This document shows, piece by piece, positions 31,877-43,871 of a DNA stretch of 64,000 bases; the stretch's first letter is position 1, and each line of letters opens with the position of its first letter. The stretch spans positions 1,302,001-1,366,000 of the forward strand of contig JBCAMK010000008.1 in NCBI GenBank assembly GCA_038503065.1, written 5' to 3'. Below the pieces are notes generated by a model. That model did no database searches and was not told the origin of the DNA. It saw only the letters and a list, made by a program, of their open reading frames with translations. The stretch is from Paragyromitra xinjiangensis (lineage: Eukaryota > Ascomycota > Pezizomycetes > Pezizales > Discinaceae). The position numbers were made by a program, and so were the translations under genes.

Positions 31877-33511
31877 ATGACTTCCCCGGACCTCGACCCA
31901 CCAAGCTACCTAAGCAACTCTCCCACTACTATGACAGATCCGTTCACCTCGCCGCCCCAGCGCAAAGCTCGCTTCACCTCATATGCTGCGAAACGTACAC
32001 CAGCTTTCTCAACAACGAAGGAAAATAAGTACGACGATCGAGAGTTCCAGGGTCTAGACCTAGAAGCTCTTCCTCCACCAACTAGCTTGATCCTTCCTCC
32101 ACCTGCAGTAACAACATACGCATATGCCCCAAGTGCATCTAGTTATGCTCTACACCGTTCACCACTGCATTCACTGCAGAAGCAGACAAAGAAACTTACG
32201 GAAGAGCTGCAGGTTCTGTTGGATGCACAAGGTGCTGCGTTAATGTCCGGTGGCACCTTTTCGGGTGCGCGGCCCACCGGGGGTGGGTCACCATATTTGC
32301 AGGGCACTAAGAGAGATGGGAGAAAGAAGACTATATCGTTGCAGGAGGCTAGGAATGGTGTGTTGAAAGCCATGCGGGCGCTAGCAGAGATCAAAGATGT
32401 TGAAGAGGACGTATATGCATCTCAGGCTGCCGAACGAGAAAATTTTGTTAAGACTGTCGAGGGTTGGGGAAATAAGCGTCAGCTATTAGAAAGTGAAATT
32501 CACGCTATTGAGGAAGGGGAAGACGGGCAACGAGCCGAGGCACTCCGGGAAGAAAAATCTGGAATAGAGAACGAACTCCATCAACTCCGTTTGCGCCTCA
32601 CTACGCTTGAAGCTAAACATTCGAGTATCTCTATGCAGCTCTCGGAGCTCGACTCTACTATCTCCTCGAAAAAATCATCTTACCAAGCCTCACTCACCTC
32701 GCTGAAACAAAAAACCGCCAAATTCCTCTCAACGCACCGATATGCCTTACCTTCAACTGCTGTCGAGTCATGGACTCTTGAGAAGGAAGCACTCGATGAG
32801 AAGAAGCAACAAGCGCGAACTGAAGGAGACGCGCTCCGGGATGGGATTGTCATGTGGGAAGATGCGCTATCCCTCGTTTCTGGCTTTGAGGAGAAGCTAA
32901 GGGCACAGTTGGTGGCTTCTGCTGGCGCCATGGGAAAACCCCCAGGAGAAGGGGGTGTTAAGGAGAAAATACTGCAAGATATCGAGGATATCATCGACCA
33001 ACTAGAGCAAAGGTTAAAACTTGCGGAGGAGAGGGGTTGGAAGCTACTAGTGTGTTGTGTGGGCGCCGAGCTACAAGTTTTCCTAGAAGCGAGGGAGGTC
33101 ATGCAAAGGAGTTTGGGGAATACTCCTGCACCAAGTATATCAGACGCAGAGACAACGAAGGGTTCGGGATTCGATGATGGCGGGAGCCAGCACGATGGAC
33201 GTGAATCTCAGTCATCGAAGAGAAATGGGAGTGCTGTAGGGTCATCCAAAAGGAGTGTGTTTCGTGGTACTGCACGAGATCCCGTACGAGCTTCGAGGAG
33301 AGGCGAGCCTAGGAGCACATCTGGGCCATCGAGAAGGATTGCGAGTCCGGTAGGAGGGAATAATAGTATTCTTGATCGAAGTGACGATGGGCATAGTGAA
33401 GATTCTAGAGATGTTAGCAATAAGGGGGAAGATAAAGATGGCGAGGAGTTATTGCTAAAGGTTGACGATTCTGGGGATGGGACGAAAGATTATTCCCCTT
33501 TGGATGACTAG
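31877..33511 (+). CDS. ATG28: Autophagy-related protein 28-like coiled-coil protein
   Basis: A single exon of 544 residues from the first in-frame ATG (31877). In filamentous fungi Atg28 is a coiled-coil protein linked to pexophagy and selective autophagy. The match is to the characteristic block LQKQTKKLTEELQVLLDAQGAALMSG (near residues 100-125, given here only as a landmark: ELQVLLDAQ), then a KKTISLQEARNGVLKAM helix. A long alpha-helical coiled coil follows from about 165 to 290, containing KSGIENELHQLRLRLTTLE. A second helical block around 325-400 is followed by a Ser/Gly/Asp-rich disordered tail. The N-terminal 90 residues are Pro/Ser/Thr-rich. The assignment rests on remembered family motifs and overall layout, so a generic coiled-coil protein remains possible. 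Confidence 0.7.
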   Translation: MTSPDLDPPSYLSNSPTTMTDPFTSPPQRKARFTSYAAKRTPAFSTTKENKYDDREFQGLDLEALPPPTSLILPPPAVTTYAYAPSASSYALHRSPLHSLQKQTKKLTEELQVLLDAQGAALMSGGTFSGARPTGGGSPYLQGTKRDGRKKTISLQEARNGVLKAMRALAEIKDVEEDVYASQAAERENFVKTVEGWGNKRQLLESEIHAIEEGEDGQRAEALREEKSGIENELHQLRLRLTTLEAKHSSISMQLSELDSTISSKKSSYQASLTSLKQKTAKFLSTHRYALPSTAVESWTLEKEALDEKKQQARTEGDALRDGIVMWEDALSLVSGFEEKLRAQLVASAGAMGKPPGEGGVKEKILQDIEDIIDQLEQRLKLAEERGWKLLVCCVGAELQVFLEAREVMQRSLGNTPAPSISDAETTKGSGFDDGGSQHDGRESQSSKRNGSAVGSSKRSVFRGTARDPVRASRRGEPRSTSGPSRRIASPVGGNNSILDRSDDGHSEDSRDVSNKGEDKDGEELLLKVDDSGDGTKDYSPLDD

Positions 33512-34104
33512 GTGTACTGATTTACAATATTTTTTTCTTTCTTGCTCTATTTACTATTTTACCCTCAGATTCCCATGCCCTGCTATGATACTATGATACT
33601 CTACTGTTATTCTATTACGGGGCGTTCGTTTTTGTACGATGGGAAGGTGTATTTTTTATAGGCCAATCGGCTGGCCTCTATGAATTCGGAGTTTGGATTA
33701 TCTGTTTGCTCTAACTATCTTTTTGCTATCGCTAGTGGTGTTTTTCTTTTTAACTTATTTGGCCACGTTTTCAAGAGAAGCTGGAACTGGAATATTTATT
33801 ACGATACTTCTACTGTCCCTTTATTTGGTTTTGCTTCTGATTCGATAAGCGCCGCTTATGGTGGATATGTCAGTATATTACAGCAAAGGAAAGCGGCTAA
33901 CGTCTCCTCTATCGCTTGGGTCTCGAAATCTGCTTCTCTCTTATCCTGGTTTTGCAGAGACCCAGACTTCTGGAAAGCCGAAGTCCTGCACACGCTCGAG
34001 CACTTTCGTGTACGATAAAATGTGGTCTTGGCATTTTCACCATATCCGTACCGAACAATGACGCGGTGGTCTAAGAGTCACAAAATTGTGGAACAACTAT
34101 TGCA
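33512..34104. other. Intergenic region, no gene seen
   Basis: 3' flank of the ATG28-like gene and upstream of the tRNA-Arg. The 112-codon plus frame at 33680 lacks any motif. Confidence 0.5.
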
Positions 34105-34183
34105 GGCCGGTTGGCGCAATGGTAGCGCGTGGTCCTCCTAAGAGGTCAGACCGAGGTTGAGGGTTCGAGTCCCTTGCTGGTCG
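34105..34183 (+). tRNA. tRNA-Arg(CCT), probable 7-nt intron, copy 2
   Basis: Identical over 79 nt to the gene at 27968-28046, on the opposite strand about 6 kb away, whereas the flanks differ apart from the first few bases. It is followed by CTTTCTTTTTC, giving a T5 terminator. Same CCT anticodon and same extra seven nucleotides in the anticodon loop. Confidence 0.82.
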
Positions 34184-36615
34184 CTTTCTTTTTCTTTCTG
34201 GGTGTTGTGTAGAAGGAATTTATTCGCACTAGGTGCTGTGTGCTATCATGACGGCCACAGAAGAACCGGTAAACCCTGGCTAAAGGTCCCCCACCCGCTT
34301 ATATGCTCTCTCCAATGTTTGATATCTTCTGAGGCGCACTGCGTTCATCTTCGTTTGATGATAACTAGAAACTACCTGATTGATAAAACTTATACGTCTA
34401 ACATCTAACATCTTGTAACGTAACCCAGGTAGTTAGATGCACCCAATGGGTTATCGTCATCGTCGTCGACACCTAGCATCTTTAACAACTTTCTGCACGC
34501 CTAAACATAGCCTAAATACAGCCCAAATAGTTCAAACAAAAAACAACCCTCAGTAATCCGATGCCACGCAACCCAAATGAGTCAGCTGCTCATATTTTCA
34601 CTCTAGCAAAACTTTCCTGGTCCTTCTAGTGATTGTGCCCTGAAAAAGTTTACCCGTCCATCCCGTAACCCATTCCAGTCAACAGTGTTGTAAAATATGG
34701 GGTGCGACAGAGAAGGCTTTGTTGGTTGACTAACTCAGCTCTGGTACGAGCCCGAACATATAGAGCTTGTGCGCATGCTAGAAACCTTCCGCGGCATCTA
34801 CCATAACCAAACTCAGCCAGGAAGCCCATTTTTAACAGACGTCGCTGCGCTACTACCCGGAAGTGGGGAAAAGCTAGCGATGTATAGTATAATGTACAGT
34901 ATAATCGCCCTATGGGGTTCAGGATATAAGAATATTAGGTTTATAAGAAAGTATGGACCAAATCTGACAGGAAATGTTATGTATGCCAATATTTTCTTTC
35001 CGATTGGTTATCCGCCCCACATGAGCATAGGTTCGCTCCAGTTTCAGATTCTTCTAGGACGATTGTGCCGCATGCGAGAAAATCGCTCTTCAACCCACGC
35101 CGACGGTAGCTCTCGGGAAATACATCGAGGTATTCAGCGATTTGTTTCATGAAAGGTTCTAGAGAGTATCTAGGAGCGGAATTGCATGCTGGGGATCCAC
35201 CAGATAGTTTGTGTTGCCAAAAGGTGACCTAGCTCGGGGTTGATGCTGAGGGTTATGCTTAATCCGTTGTGAGTGCTGAAATGTTGGATACGAGTTAACT
35301 GGCGGCGCATGTAACGGGAACACTAAAAGCCATTAGAAACCAACAAGAAAAAAGAAAAGAAAGGAAGATTAATGGAAGCTTGTATAGAACACGTACTCTA
35401 CCTCCTATACTGAATCGAGAATACAACCAACACTCAGCGAGGTGAGATTTAACCATCTCCTATCTTACCACCCCCTCCCTTCAACGAGTACTCCTTCTGC
35501 AATAGGACGTATTCTCGTAATACCTCAAACGACTAAGGCTCTGAGCATCTCCCAGTCACACTACTCCACAGTTCATAACAAAGTATCCCCTCAGCAGTCT
35601 CCAGTGCCACAGGCCATCCAATAAAAATACGGTCTACCTCAGCCCTCGATAAACAAAGACAACCTCCGTAAAATGCTGAATATCCATCAATAGAACAACC
35701 AGACGTAAAATACAGCGAACCCGCAGAATACAGGAAAGCTGGGACTGCTAGCACCCGGAGATGATGAGGTGTAGGAAGTGTAATGGGAGGGTTTGTTGTA
35801 GGCTGCGATAAATGAACGGTGTGCTATCGAAATTTGGGATTGTGAATTGCAACTAGCCGAAATAATTTAGCGAGGAACATCTTGGAAATGTACACGGGCA
35901 CCGGTCTTGTATCTGTGGTGTAATTCAAGGGAGGGACGGCCTTCTGGTATGAATAGTGTAGCTCTCCAATCGATTTATTCCTGCCAATAACTTGGGTATC
36001 ATCAGGAGCTGTTTTGCTGGAGATGAAATATGATTTTCGGAGCCTATCAAACGTGGATCCGCTGCTTTCAAGGATGGGGAATATTGGTGTATTGTGTTGT
36101 GGTCGATGAGAGGTGACGTTGAAGATTGAAGGTTGGGGTTGAAGGCTGGCTCAGTCAAGAGGGCCACAGACCACCGCTAGGGATAGCCCTTGCCCTGAAA
36201 CTTCCACAAAGTAACGCTCCTTCGAGAACCCACCATTGCGTTCCAGAATATATTCCTACATGTAATACCTCCCCATACTATTTTACCCCACAAAAATATA
36301 TACATGTGCTTCCTATCTCCCCACCCCTATCCACCAAATAAATAGTAATCATGTACTTAAGGAAAGTATAAAACAAAATACTTATACACATACCTACATG
36401 TACTCCTGATCCTGTATCCTTATTCTACTGTAGGTATACGGCACTATATCCCGGAGTATCACCTAACCCAATAACCCTAAGTCCCAACCCTTGACAAGCA
36501 AAAAAAGTAAACCCACAACGCCATCCGCAAACTAACCCATGATAAAAATCAACGACACCTATACAAGCTGTATACTACTTTACAAGCCGAAGAATAAGCC
36601 TTACCAGCCATATAA
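34184..36615. other. Gene-poor stretch, no supported gene
   Basis: Two minus-strand frames at 35533-35754 and 35925-36167 read protein-like but the first lacks an ATG, and no convincing intron joins them. A plus frame at 34769-35152 resembles no family. A segment at 35028-35064 is similar to one at 11488-11524. Confidence 0.4.
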
Positions 36616-39164
36616 TCACATCATCAGCCTCAACTCCTCCGCACTCTTCGCCCTCCCAATCCCTACCTTAATACTCGACAGCTCCTCCTGCCCTACACCC
36701 GTCATCCTCCTCACACCGCTCTCCCTCCTCTTCACTGGACTCGACGGTACCGTCCCGACTGGTATTGACAACTGCGGTCCCGGAAACAGAGTTCTCATCG
36801 TTGTGGTCGACGGCGTGCTTGACCCGCGATAATGGTGCGTCCTCCGTCTCCCTACATTTGCGACTGGCAACATCTCATCGCCATCATCATCCCCTTCCTC
36901 TTCCGACTCCGTGCCCATGATATGCCACCCATACCCATTATCCTCAGTAGATAGTATCGAAGCACTTCTACTCATCATAGGTTCAGGTTCCGGCTCAAGA
37001 TCTGTGGACTCTGAAAAGCTCCCTTTCGGTATATTACTCTCATCGTCCATATCCTCAGGCTCCAGCTCCTGCGAGGTAGCCTGCCGCACCCGTCGGAACG
37101 CATGTCGACTTCCACTCCGCGTTAGCGCCGGCGAAGTGGTCCCACTGTGCCAACCTCGAGTTGAGCCCCGTTCTCGGATATTGGACGCACTCGGGTCATG
37201 GGAATGCATGCGTTTACGGACGCTGAGCTTGCGATCGCGCCCATTAGCCATAATGGGAGCCGCGACGACGCCGTTAGTAATGGTGGATGCGCCATAGCCA
37301 CGGTTGGAGCCAGTAGTCCTCCAATAATTGCCAAGTCGAAGGTCTGCTTGGCTGGGAGAGAAAATCACCCGGGTGCGGAGCTGGTGGATCGCCATGTCGA
37401 GAGCGAGTTCAATAGCGCAGCGATTACGTATCCGGCTTAGTTTCGGCCAGGTGGCGCGCTCGCCTCGAAGAGTGGCGGTGAACATGAATTCTGGGGTTGG
37501 ATTCTTGAGCATCTTCGGGAAGTCGGCGTAGGAGACCTCTGGGAAGATTGTGATATCACCAGAATACTTCTGACTCAGTACTGAGCGAGCTTTCGTCAGA
37601 CTCGTTCTGAAAATGCCAATTTCAGCAAGAACGTTCATTCTGTGCAGTGCTTCTCCCATAGCCAGTTTGACGACTGTCTCGCCCCAGCTGACGACACTGT
37701 TGTTTTCTGGTAACGTAGGGGAGATCAAGTCCTCCTTTGAGAGAAATGGAACAACGTGCGGGTTCACTTGGGAGACAATGAAGTGATTAACGTTAAACAT
37801 CTCCGCGAGGCGCGCCATAGGTAGGTCACCCTCAACGGAACCATCGATCCAACGCTGTGGGGTGGGATTCCATGGCACTGGGAGCCCAGTTTTGGGGTCC
37901 TTGGCGAGAAGGGAAGTAGCAGAGAAAAGAAATGGTACCGAACAAGACGCAGCAACGGCAGACCAAATGAGAACATTCGGGGCAGATATGTAGTTGAGAA
38001 GACGAGGGAGCTCGTAGACGCTTGCTGAGGAGACGCAGATAGAGAGGATGCGGCGTGTACGGTTATAAGCTTCCTGGAATGTGATATCCCCCAGAAGCTC
38101 CCGCATCACGCCTGTCAGATGCTTAATATCGATCCAAGCGCCGATCTTGAGAAAGCGGCTGACACGGTGGAGAATGCTGTCGGGCTTCTTGCCGTCCTCG
38201 AAGACATCGAGATTACCGTACGGAAATTCGTTGAGAATATTTGGTATCTCGTCATCGGTCCTTGTGCATAGTACTGCAGCGACAATTGAGCCAGCCGAGG
38301 CACCAGAAATGATACGAGGGAGAAGTGATGCTTCGAGAAGAGCCTTAAGGACGCCAATGTGGTTCATGCCAAAGGTGGCGCCACCGGAGAGTAGGAGCGC
38401 GGTACGCCCGAAAGATTGACGTGTGTTGATTAGGGAGTCGAGGATTTCGCGGGAAGTGGGAGTAGATGCATTGAGGGGAAGAGTAAGGAGGGTGTTGAGA
38501 GTTGCAAGGCATGAATTGATGTATTCTTCGATGAGATGCTTTGTACCAGTGTGGGAATGTTTGTAGAGCTGGCACAAGACCAACGTTAGCCACCATGTTA
38601 CAGAACGGATATTTATGGACATTTACCCGAATGTTCCCCATCTCACCCAGATTCCGTGACAGCGTCGTTCGAACGAGAAACAGCATCCTCCCAATATCGC
38701 AAGATATTCGGGCATCGTCGAGTTGTTTCAACCGTGAAGCTACCAGGGCGTAATCATAGTCGTCCGAACACGGATTCGACTTCCACGCTTCATTTCCCTC
38801 CAACAAATCCAACTCATTTGCAGCCTTTTCCCATTCAGTGAATTCTTTCGCCTAATTGAATATACGTCTCGGTCAGTATATAGGGAAAAACCTTTACGGA
38901 ATGTGCCGTGGGAAAACAAACATTTTCCAGACGCGCACTGGCCAACCGGTGGCGTTTCGTCCCCTCATCCAGTACAAACGCCGACGAAAGTGCCGCGGTA
39001 GGATCTTTTATGAGGCGAAATAAAGGTGCAAAGACACTCTTTGGTTTACTTTTAGAAGAAGAGATGCTAGACCCTGACCTCTTGACACTGGTGGCGTCGG
39101 ACCCACGACGGTGGCTGTTGCGGTGGCGGTACGGAGTTGATGAGGACACTGGAAATAAGGACAT
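36616..39164 (-). CDS. Patatin-like triacylglycerol lipase (TGL3/4/5 type)
   Basis: Three exons (39164-38922, 38851-38627, 38568-36616) give 806 residues; introns of 70 and 58 nt close in phase 0. Yeast Tgl3/4/5 are lipid-droplet triacylglycerol lipases and lysophospholipid acyltransferases. The region before the catalytic domain, including FTEWEKAANELDLLEGNEAWK and LYKHSHTGTKHLIEEYI, is typical of this family. The patatin core shows the oxyanion loop LLLSGGATFGMNHIGVLKAL, the nucleophile elbow GASAGS (Ser near residue 247) and the catalytic Asp in WIDGSVEGDLP (near residue 400). The last 250 residues are Ser/Arg/Glu-rich and probably disordered and regulated by phosphorylation. No transmembrane segment is needed for lipid-droplet association. 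Confidence 0.92.
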
Positions 39165-40887
39165 TGCGTGTGTGTGACTGTGATACTGAAGAGAATTTCA
39201 TGTCTATGCCCAGCACAGGCGGGAGGAGTTTGTAGATATGTGGGTTTCGCGGTTGATTACCAGTATATGAGGCAGGTGTGCGGTTGGTTGCCGGTAAGAA
39301 CAGAGGCGCCTGACCTGCTACAGTTTACAGAATCTAAACCTACTTTGCACCACGAATGGCAACGCGAGATACCCCGCAAGCTAAACCAGCATGAGAGGGA
39401 GGTGAGAGTTTAGAGCTTAGTAGCAGACTGCGGGGGAGTGTGATGGTGTTGTGGGGAAGGTGTCGAGGTGAGGCTCAAGGAAGAGGAGGAACCGAGTGGA
39501 TCTCTGGGTTAGACACCCCGTCCAGGTTCCGGGATCCCTCACGGCTATCCATCCCTTCGTCCTTTCAGTTCAAGATTTATCCTCCAGTTCCTGTTCTCGT
39601 CTTCCACCATCTCCATTCACATGTCTACCGCCATCAGCGCCCAATAAATAACACTGCTTATGACGCTGTTCTGTTGTCAGACGACTACCCCTGTGCGTGC
39701 TGCAGCTGTGGATGTGGTTGAGCCAGCCAGTCGCATGGCTCCCGTTCTGTTCCTGGATCGCGGGGTGGCCATCCATCTTCTTTGCCGAAGATTGCCCCGG
39801 TATGCAACGTGCCCTACGAGAAGCGTATTTCTAGTCGCGCACGTGGAAACTACCAGACTTTGGAGTGTTTTGGCGGTACCTAGTATTTAGCACTACTCGA
39901 GGACACATACTCTACGCACTGCGGTTTTTATTCGTATTTTAGGCTGTTTAGAGTGAGATGCCCTGAAATGCATTTTGTGCAGTTTACCGGTCTGATCATC
40001 GAGATCGCAAAGTGAATATGACATTTCGGAATTACACTCGTCCTTGGAGTAGTGGCTGCAACGATGGTAGGTCCGGTCTCATGACATCACCCTGGTAATT
40101 CTTGCATTGGAACATTAGTTCACAATAGTACAGTAGGTACGCTCCCATGAGTGGTCATCCGAACCACTAGAAACCCAGTCCTAAAGTATCAAATCCCTCT
40201 TGCAACTATCTGTCGCGAACCACAGTACTATCCCACTGTTCCGAGACCAACTTTCCGAGATGACGACAAAGCTCCACAAGAGATGTGCTGCATAAATACC
40301 ATATCTGATCCGGGAAACGGAGGGTAAACCACGAGAATTTCCCGCATCTCGCCCCGCTAACATGCTCCATAGAGATCGCAGAAAACCCCTTGCAACTACC
40401 CATCATCAGGTTAGATTTTAAATAAACCGACAACAATAACGGGTTTGGTGTATTCTGTCTATATTGCATACACCATATAGCTTGTGCATCCACACGCAGA
40501 CATCGCGAATCGGAATTTAGAAAAAGAAAGAAAAAAAACAGCATGTGCAAAAGCGAGGATGTGATATCATGTGAAGTCACTCGAGGAAGAACTACACTGC
40601 TACTGCTGAACCCTCGCTAAAGAGTTTCGCCTGCCAAAGATTAAACCGATTTTGCTCCTCTGGTAGGCTAAATCGTTTATATTTATGACTTATGCTTGGT
40701 ATTTACCCACTCTGAAAACTCCTCCAAATAAAAAATAAAAACAAAAAGTAGCTATGATCTCCATAATCGCCATTAACCATTACCCCTCGCCAACCAACGC
40801 AACCATCAACTCCCAACTCCAAAAAAAAACAATAAAAAAACGATAAAAATAATAAAAACAATCCGCCCATAATTCAAACGCTCGCTT
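39165..40887. other. Intergenic region, no supported gene
   Basis: Upstream of the lipase and 3' flank of the alpha/beta hydrolase. A 124-codon minus frame (40206-40580) has a hydrophobic start but no other support. 40720-40860 is A-rich. Confidence 0.45.
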
Positions 40888-42027
40888 TCAAACACCTCTC
40901 TCCTTAATCCACCGTTTCACTGCCCTCTCCAGCTCCTCCACCACTCCTTCCTCATGCCAAAAATGGCCCGCCCCTTTCACCTCCACCCCCCTCCACCTTC
41001 CACTCACCATCATCTTCTCCCGCCACTTCCGATACTTCTTAACCGCCGTGAACGTATCCCCATCACCATACACCGCTAAAACCTCCACCCCCTCCTCCTC
41101 AATCCCAAGACGCTCACTACCATCTACCGCGCCATCCATGGTCCCATGCTTATCATGATGTCCAAGTAACCCCTTCGCCCAACTCGCTGCACTAGGGCCC
41201 CAGGAGCCAGACCCAAACCCCGTAAGGCAGCTACTAACCGGCGGTAGCAGCGGTGATATCAATAAGTAGCTAGACGTGACCTTCCACTTCCTCTCGCTAT
41301 CCTCCCAACTATGCCGATTATCTGTAGTAGTAGGAGAAGCCGAATTACCGCCCTCCAACGCAGCTTTAAGAACCTCTGCACGATTCACCGAAGACCCAGA
41401 GTACGACGTCCGCGTACTCGAGTGAGTATCCCACCACCTCCTCGCCGACCGTCTCGCCGCATCCAAAGCAGTAGTGAACGCAGTCCTCTCATGTCCCGGG
41501 CTCGTAAGAAGCGAGAGAATATATTTCTCCGTGCTCGGCAGCTGCGACGCTATCAACGAGCCATAAGAGTAGCCCGCTAAAAGAAGCGCTATCGTTTCCT
41601 CCTCCACCACTCCCTCCCCAGGTGCCTTCTCCACCGGCGACGAAGCAGCTGATGAAGACGGTGGTGGAAGTGATTGTGTATATGCTAGCACCCACGCGGT
41701 GATACTCATGTAGTCCTGCACCTCTGCCTTCCCGGTCCAGCTCGTCTTCCCTTTACATCCCCCTGCGCCGCGGAAGTTGAACGTGCCGACTACCCATCCT
41801 AGCTTCACAAGCACCGATACGACGTGGAGGACGACGAAGTCGTCGTAGCAGCCTCCTAGCGGGGCGTACGGGTGTGCGACGATAGCGACTTTGCGGCTCC
41901 ATGGCGTGGAGGGGTTGGTGGGGTGGGTGTATACGTGTGGTAGGTAGACGCGGGTGGAGAGGAGGAGGCCGTCGTGGAGGGAGGGGATTTGGAGGTTGAG
42001 GGATGGGGTCGGACTGTGGTGTGGCAT
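40888..42027 (-). CDS. Alpha/beta hydrolase
   Basis: A single exon of 379 residues starts at ATG. The fold is recognisable by VAIVAHPYAPLGG (strand with oxyanion turn near residues 46-59), FNFRGAGGCKGKTSW (typical of the dienelactone hydrolase/prolyl-peptidase-like subgroup), and the nucleophile elbow LLAGYSYGS (Ser near 154). The acid is likely in AVYGDGDTFT (near 322) and the base in KGAGHFWHEE (near 353). A cap insertion of about 110 residues between elbow and acid is Ser-rich and poorly conserved in character. Fungal relatives are annotated as hydrolases of unknown substrate. No signal peptide is visible, so it is probably cytosolic. Confidence 0.85.
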   Translation of the reverse strand: MPHHSPTPSLNLQIPSLHDGLLLSTRVYLPHVYTHPTNPSTPWSRKVAIVAHPYAPLGGCYDDFVVLHVVSVLVKLGWVVGTFNFRGAGGCKGKTSWTGKAEVQDYMSITAWVLAYTQSLPPPSSSAASSPVEKAPGEGVVEEETIALLLAGYSYGSLIASQLPSTEKYILSLLTSPGHERTAFTTALDAARRSARRWWDTHSSTRTSYSGSSVNRAEVLKAALEGGNSASPTTTDNRHSWEDSERKWKVTSSYLLISPLLPPVSSCLTGFGSGSWGPSAASWAKGLLGHHDKHGTMDGAVDGSERLGIEEEGVEVLAVYGDGDTFTAVKKYRKWREKMMVSGRWRGVEVKGAGHFWHEEGVVEELERAVKRWIKERGV

Positions 42028-43186
42028 TGTGGGCGTGAGGGAGTTTGGAGGGAATGGGTAGTTGTCTTGTGAGAGTTTGGTGTTGAGCTGTTGCTTGTTG
42101 CACGGGCGGGCTTGGCGGCATCATCGTGGTGCTGCCGAACCGAGGTTGGGGATTTTGGTTGGTGGTGGGTTGGGAGTGATTACTGCTGGTGTTGGGGGCT
42201 ATTATTACTGGGGGTTGTAGTGGTTTGGGGTGGTGGAGTCTACTCAATTAGTAAACTATTTGTTTTATGTTTCATGAAACATCACAAATTATCACTCGAG
42301 TACAAATACTGACTGGAGATTTGCTTATTGAAATCAGTCTCTAAACTATCTAGACTCCTACCAAGACTTAGTAGAGGTCTTTTTTTGGGTATTATCCCAA
42401 GTTCTGGCCTCCAGACTCACCTAGGGGAATCGTACGATGGAGTTCTGCAATGGTGGTTACCTCACTACGAGTGATATTTCATGTCTCATTTTGGTCAACC
42501 CATGTCACGATACTTTCGTATATCGTGCCTAGCACTAAGATATAACAGTTTACACATGTATATATCCTATCCTTTCCGCCTCTCCACAATTTCTTCTTAG
42601 GCCATATAGTCCCGATACACTATCTCGTGTCCTCCTCAACCCTACACTATCGAAAACTCTTCAGCAGCAATACCAGGAATTCTTGAACATTGGTTAAATA
42701 GGCTAACTCTCTCGTCCACCGATCGTCCTTTTTGTCTGTTCCAATGTTATCTCAATAGACTGGTCAGTGTTCATCCATATCAGTTCTATCTTGCATCTTG
42801 CCATAGGAAGTAGTAACAAATATCGTTAGTGATATACACGTATGTATGTAATATATGGCAGGCCGGTACCTCATAAACGTAAATTGGGAAGCGCTAAAAG
42901 TTTACAACCCCAAATTCTCAGTTAGAAGGATCAGCCGAATGACCAGACTAACACGCTTTTCGACGAGAAGCATTAGGATGGGCAGAAAATATCTGAATTC
43001 GACGACTTTCTCGAGGCAGACGACTGCCTACTACATGTAGTTTCGATAGGAGTGAAGGCAACAACGAGATTCCTGATATCTCCAATCATAAAACCGAAGA
43101 ATACCATCACCTTTCCCACCAACAGAATGTGGGGAAATAAAAGAGATAGATAATGCTCCATAAAGATTAGAGCAAGTATCGCATTC
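42028..43186. other. Intergenic region, no gene seen
   Basis: Promoter region of the alpha/beta hydrolase and 3' flank of the tRNA-Gly copy C; only short unsupported frames. Confidence 0.5.
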
Positions 43187-43271
43187 TGAATCAGCCGGGA
43201 ATCGAACCCGGGTCGGGCGCAAACAATCATGGAGATGGCAAGCGCCCGTGATACCCCTACACCACTGAATC
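43187..43271 (-). tRNA. tRNA-Gly(GCC) with 14-nt intron, copy C
   Basis: An 85-nt gene, same mature body as copies A and D, with an intron of its own sequence (TCTCCATGATTGTT-type). It keeps the T3:T70 acceptor mismatch. No immediate T run is seen downstream, so termination may be less efficient or use a later site. Confidence 0.84.
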
Positions 43272-43787
43272 ATGTCTGGCTACATATAAAAAATCTTGAA
43301 GAATTCTCTATTCCCCGGTTGCTGTCTAGTTTTCACTGTACTTTAGGGCGAAACCGGTGTGGTAATGTGCGAGGCCTGGTCTTGAAGGAGTGAAGATTTG
43401 AGCCATAGCGGTGGCAAGTTGGAGTTTAAGAAGGGTGACAGGGCCTACATTTGTTTTGGTGGGCGACCGTGCTTCAGCTTGTGGTTAGCCTCTCATTTGG
43501 CTCCCTACCCTGAATGCAGACGAAGGGATACTTCCTGTATGGTTCTTTCTGGAACTACCATTGATATTCGAGCTTTGTCACTCGTGTACCGTCCGAATGT
43601 GGAATGGAGTGGTGCCATGGACTTTCAGGTGATACACAATAGTGTTCTCCTCCAAGTCAAGTGATCAGCTTATTAATGTCATAAGAAATGAAATCTGAGA
43701 ACTGCATACACTTCTCTGGGCCTACTATTTACGTCCTGACGGAACAGAAAGCTTGAATACATATGAACGTTTGTGACAGAAAGACGT
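43272..43787. other. Spacer between two tRNA-Gly genes
   Basis: 516 bp separating divergently placed copies C (-) and D (+). The open frame 43398-43664 has no motif. Apart from a few bases next to each tRNA, the two flanks are not similar, so the pair did not arise by a recent local inversion of a longer block. Confidence 0.5.
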
Positions 43788-43871
43788 GATTCAGTGGTGT
43801 AGGGGTATCACGGGCGCTTGCCATCTCCAGATGATCTGCGCCCGACCCGGGTTCGATTCCCGGCTGATTCA
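43788..43871 (+). tRNA. tRNA-Gly(GCC) with 13-nt intron, copy D
   Basis: An 84-nt gene, same mature body as copies A and C, with intron TCTCCAGATGATC-type between nucleotides 37 and 38. A TTTTT run about 17 bp downstream is a good terminator. Confidence 0.86.

Noticed and set aside
34769..35152. 127-codon plus frame
   Set aside because: No motif; part of it overlaps the dispersed segment shared with 11488, so it is more likely repeat-derived.
35533..36167. Two adjacent minus-strand frames that read protein-like (AVPAFLYSAGSLYFTSG and others)
   Set aside because: The downstream frame has no ATG and I could not find an intron joining them in phase; no family recognised.
40206..40580. 124-codon minus frame with a hydrophobic start
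   Set aside because: It could mimic a small secreted protein, but no cleavage site context, no cysteine pattern and no promoter or splice evidence support it.
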